Source of the DNA: Rhabdornis inornatus
Taxonomy: Eukaryota; Chordata; Aves; Passeriformes; Rhabdornithidae
Assembly: GCA_013397075.1 (NCBI GenBank)
Contig: VWZS01000850.1
Span: forward strand, 930,001 to 994,000
Direction: 5' to 3'
Length of the DNA: 64,000 bases
This document shows, piece after piece, positions 63,020 to 64,000 of this stretch. How positions within the stretch are numbered: the stretch's first letter is position 1; every line of letters starts with the position of its first letter. The notes beneath the pieces are model-generated. The model was not told where the DNA came from. It searched no databases and was given only the letters and a program-made list of their open reading frames with translations. Made by a program: the position numbers and the translations under genes.

Positions 63020-63027
63020 TGTACATA
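63020..63027 (+). promoter_or_regulatory. Candidate Pumilio response element 2 in the 3' UTR
   Basis: TGTACATA matches TGTANATA and lies 163 bp after the first site in the same presumed UTR. Confidence 0.35.
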
Positions 63028-63415
63028 ATTGAGAGAAGGAGGAAAACATTTCTGAAGAGCCAGTAGGAGCCCAAGGTTTTACAGCCTCTGGTGGAGCAGG
63101 ATGGGATTGCCCTGTGTTTTCCCAGTCCATGCTCCAGACATGGGTGAGAAACATCAGGAGAAAGCCAGCAGGGCTTCAGCTGCTGAGGGATAAGAAGCAG
63201 AAGCATCTGCAGCTTTGAAGATTGAATCCCTGAGGCAGAAGGAAACTGAGCTGAGCTTGAATAATGCTCTTATCTGTGGACAACACAATGTTTTCTGGTC
63301 TAAACAGTGGTACCGTGTGCTGGTTTATGCTTTTTATACCTATGTGTAACTTAAGTCTACATTTCAAATCTTCTGGTGAATGACAAATCGTATTTGTAGG
63401 AGACAACATTGAGTT

Positions 63416-63421
63416 AATAAA
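63416..63421 (+). terminator. RSPO3: RSPO3 poly(A) signal
   Basis: Canonical AATAAA, followed about 20 nt later by a GT-rich stretch (gtaagtatgtgttttt, 63441-63456), the expected arrangement for cleavage near 63435-63440. It is the only canonical AATAAA I found between the stop codon and this point. Confidence 0.75.
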
Positions 63422-63444
63422 AACCAGAAAAATAGATCATGTAA

Positions 63445-64000
63445 GTATGTGTTTTTCACAGTGATGGTGTCATTCTTTCTGTTGGGGAAGGGCATCATTT
63501 CATAGCTTCACAAACAGAAGAGGATACAACTTACACCCACACTGTACATCTAGCAAAAGAGCATCCACGAACATAAATTTACAGACGTATACAAATCACA
63601 AGCTTCTGTCCAATTTTATGTAAATTCCTGTTCTTGTTCTTCTCTCTGACACAGCAGAAGTGAAAATCTCCACTGCTCAGAGGGCAAACCAAGTCCTGTG
63701 GTACCATTCTGGGTATGTTAGAGGCTAGAGTGGCCCATCAGTGAAACACAGGTTTTGCCACACGCTGAGTTGCTGCTCAGAAATGGACTTACCCTTTAGA
63801 GAAACATGTTGAGGAACAACATCCCTCACGATATGTGTTCTGTTGCCATGTTTTGCCCAATGGCAGCTATCACGGGTGTAGTAGCCCAGTCACTGTGGAG
63901 CGTGGACTAGAACAGGTGGCAGGAGTCAGCTCCCCTCCCTATTCACTATTTCTGTTTCTCACAGTGAGTTTGACCTACAAAAAGACCCTGTCCAACACTG
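63445..64000. other. Downstream flank, nothing recognised
   Basis: About 550 bp of unremarkable non-coding sequence after the predicted RSPO3 3' end. I see no repeat consensus, coding frame or RNA gene. Confidence 0.6.

Larger units (their letters stand above)
62585..63440 (+). other. RSPO3: RSPO3 3' UTR (end estimated)
   Basis: Runs from the stop codon to about 15-20 nt beyond the AATAAA at 63416. It is AT-rich. Earlier ATTAAA hexamers at 62692-62697 and 62749-62754 could give shorter 3' ends. Two Pumilio-type sites, TGTATATA (62857-62864) and TGTACATA (63020-63027), are visible. The end is estimated from the signal, not observed. Confidence 0.75.

Overview
This is vertebrate nuclear DNA, most probably from a bird. 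One multi-exon gene dominates the window. The recognisable recent interspersed repeats are all CR1 LINE 3' fragments with the terminal ATTCTATG-type repeats typical of birds, and I recognise no Alu-type or L1 elements. There are no bacterial-style operons, CRISPR arrays or tRNA/rRNA genes. The species cannot be fixed from sequence alone. Runs of N (4875-4893, 7296, 20524) show a draft assembly.

The gene is R-spondin 3 (RSPO3), complete in its coding part on the + strand. It has five coding exons: 5467-5563, 36316-36507, 38028-38174, 40507-40704 and 62391-62584. They join into an 828-nt CDS encoding 275 residues. Each exon matches one module: signal peptide, furin-like repeat 1, furin-like repeat 2, thrombospondin type-1 repeat, and basic tail. 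All four introns are GT-AG and phase 1, so each internal exon is a frame-neutral cassette. R-spondins are secreted Wnt potentiators: they bridge LGR4/5/6 and the ubiquitin ligases ZNRF3/RNF43 so that Frizzled receptors stay on the cell surface.

Layout: 1-4000 is upstream flank with ancient repeat relics and no supported gene. About 4010-5165 is a promoter CpG island with an assembly gap. At 5186-5304 there is a purine-only 26-bp tandem repeat just upstream of the start codon. Intron 1 (30.8 kb) begins GC-rich and becomes AT-rich; it holds a tetranucleotide microsatellite at 9.1 kb and a few very old repeats but no recognisable young CR1. Introns 2 and 3 are short. Intron 4 (21.7 kb) carries all four recognisable CR1 fragments, a 12-bp minisatellite and a small CpG islet with an unassigned coding-like frame. 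A 3' UTR of about 850 nt ends at an AATAAA at 63416; the rest is flank.

I see no gene cluster or clearly new molecular system. The most checkable oddities are the weak intron-4 donor followed by an AATAAA, which could give a tail-less RSPO3; the coding-like fragment at 59.25-59.40 kb; the purine repeat and uORFs ahead of the start codon; and a coding-like antisense frame in intron 1.
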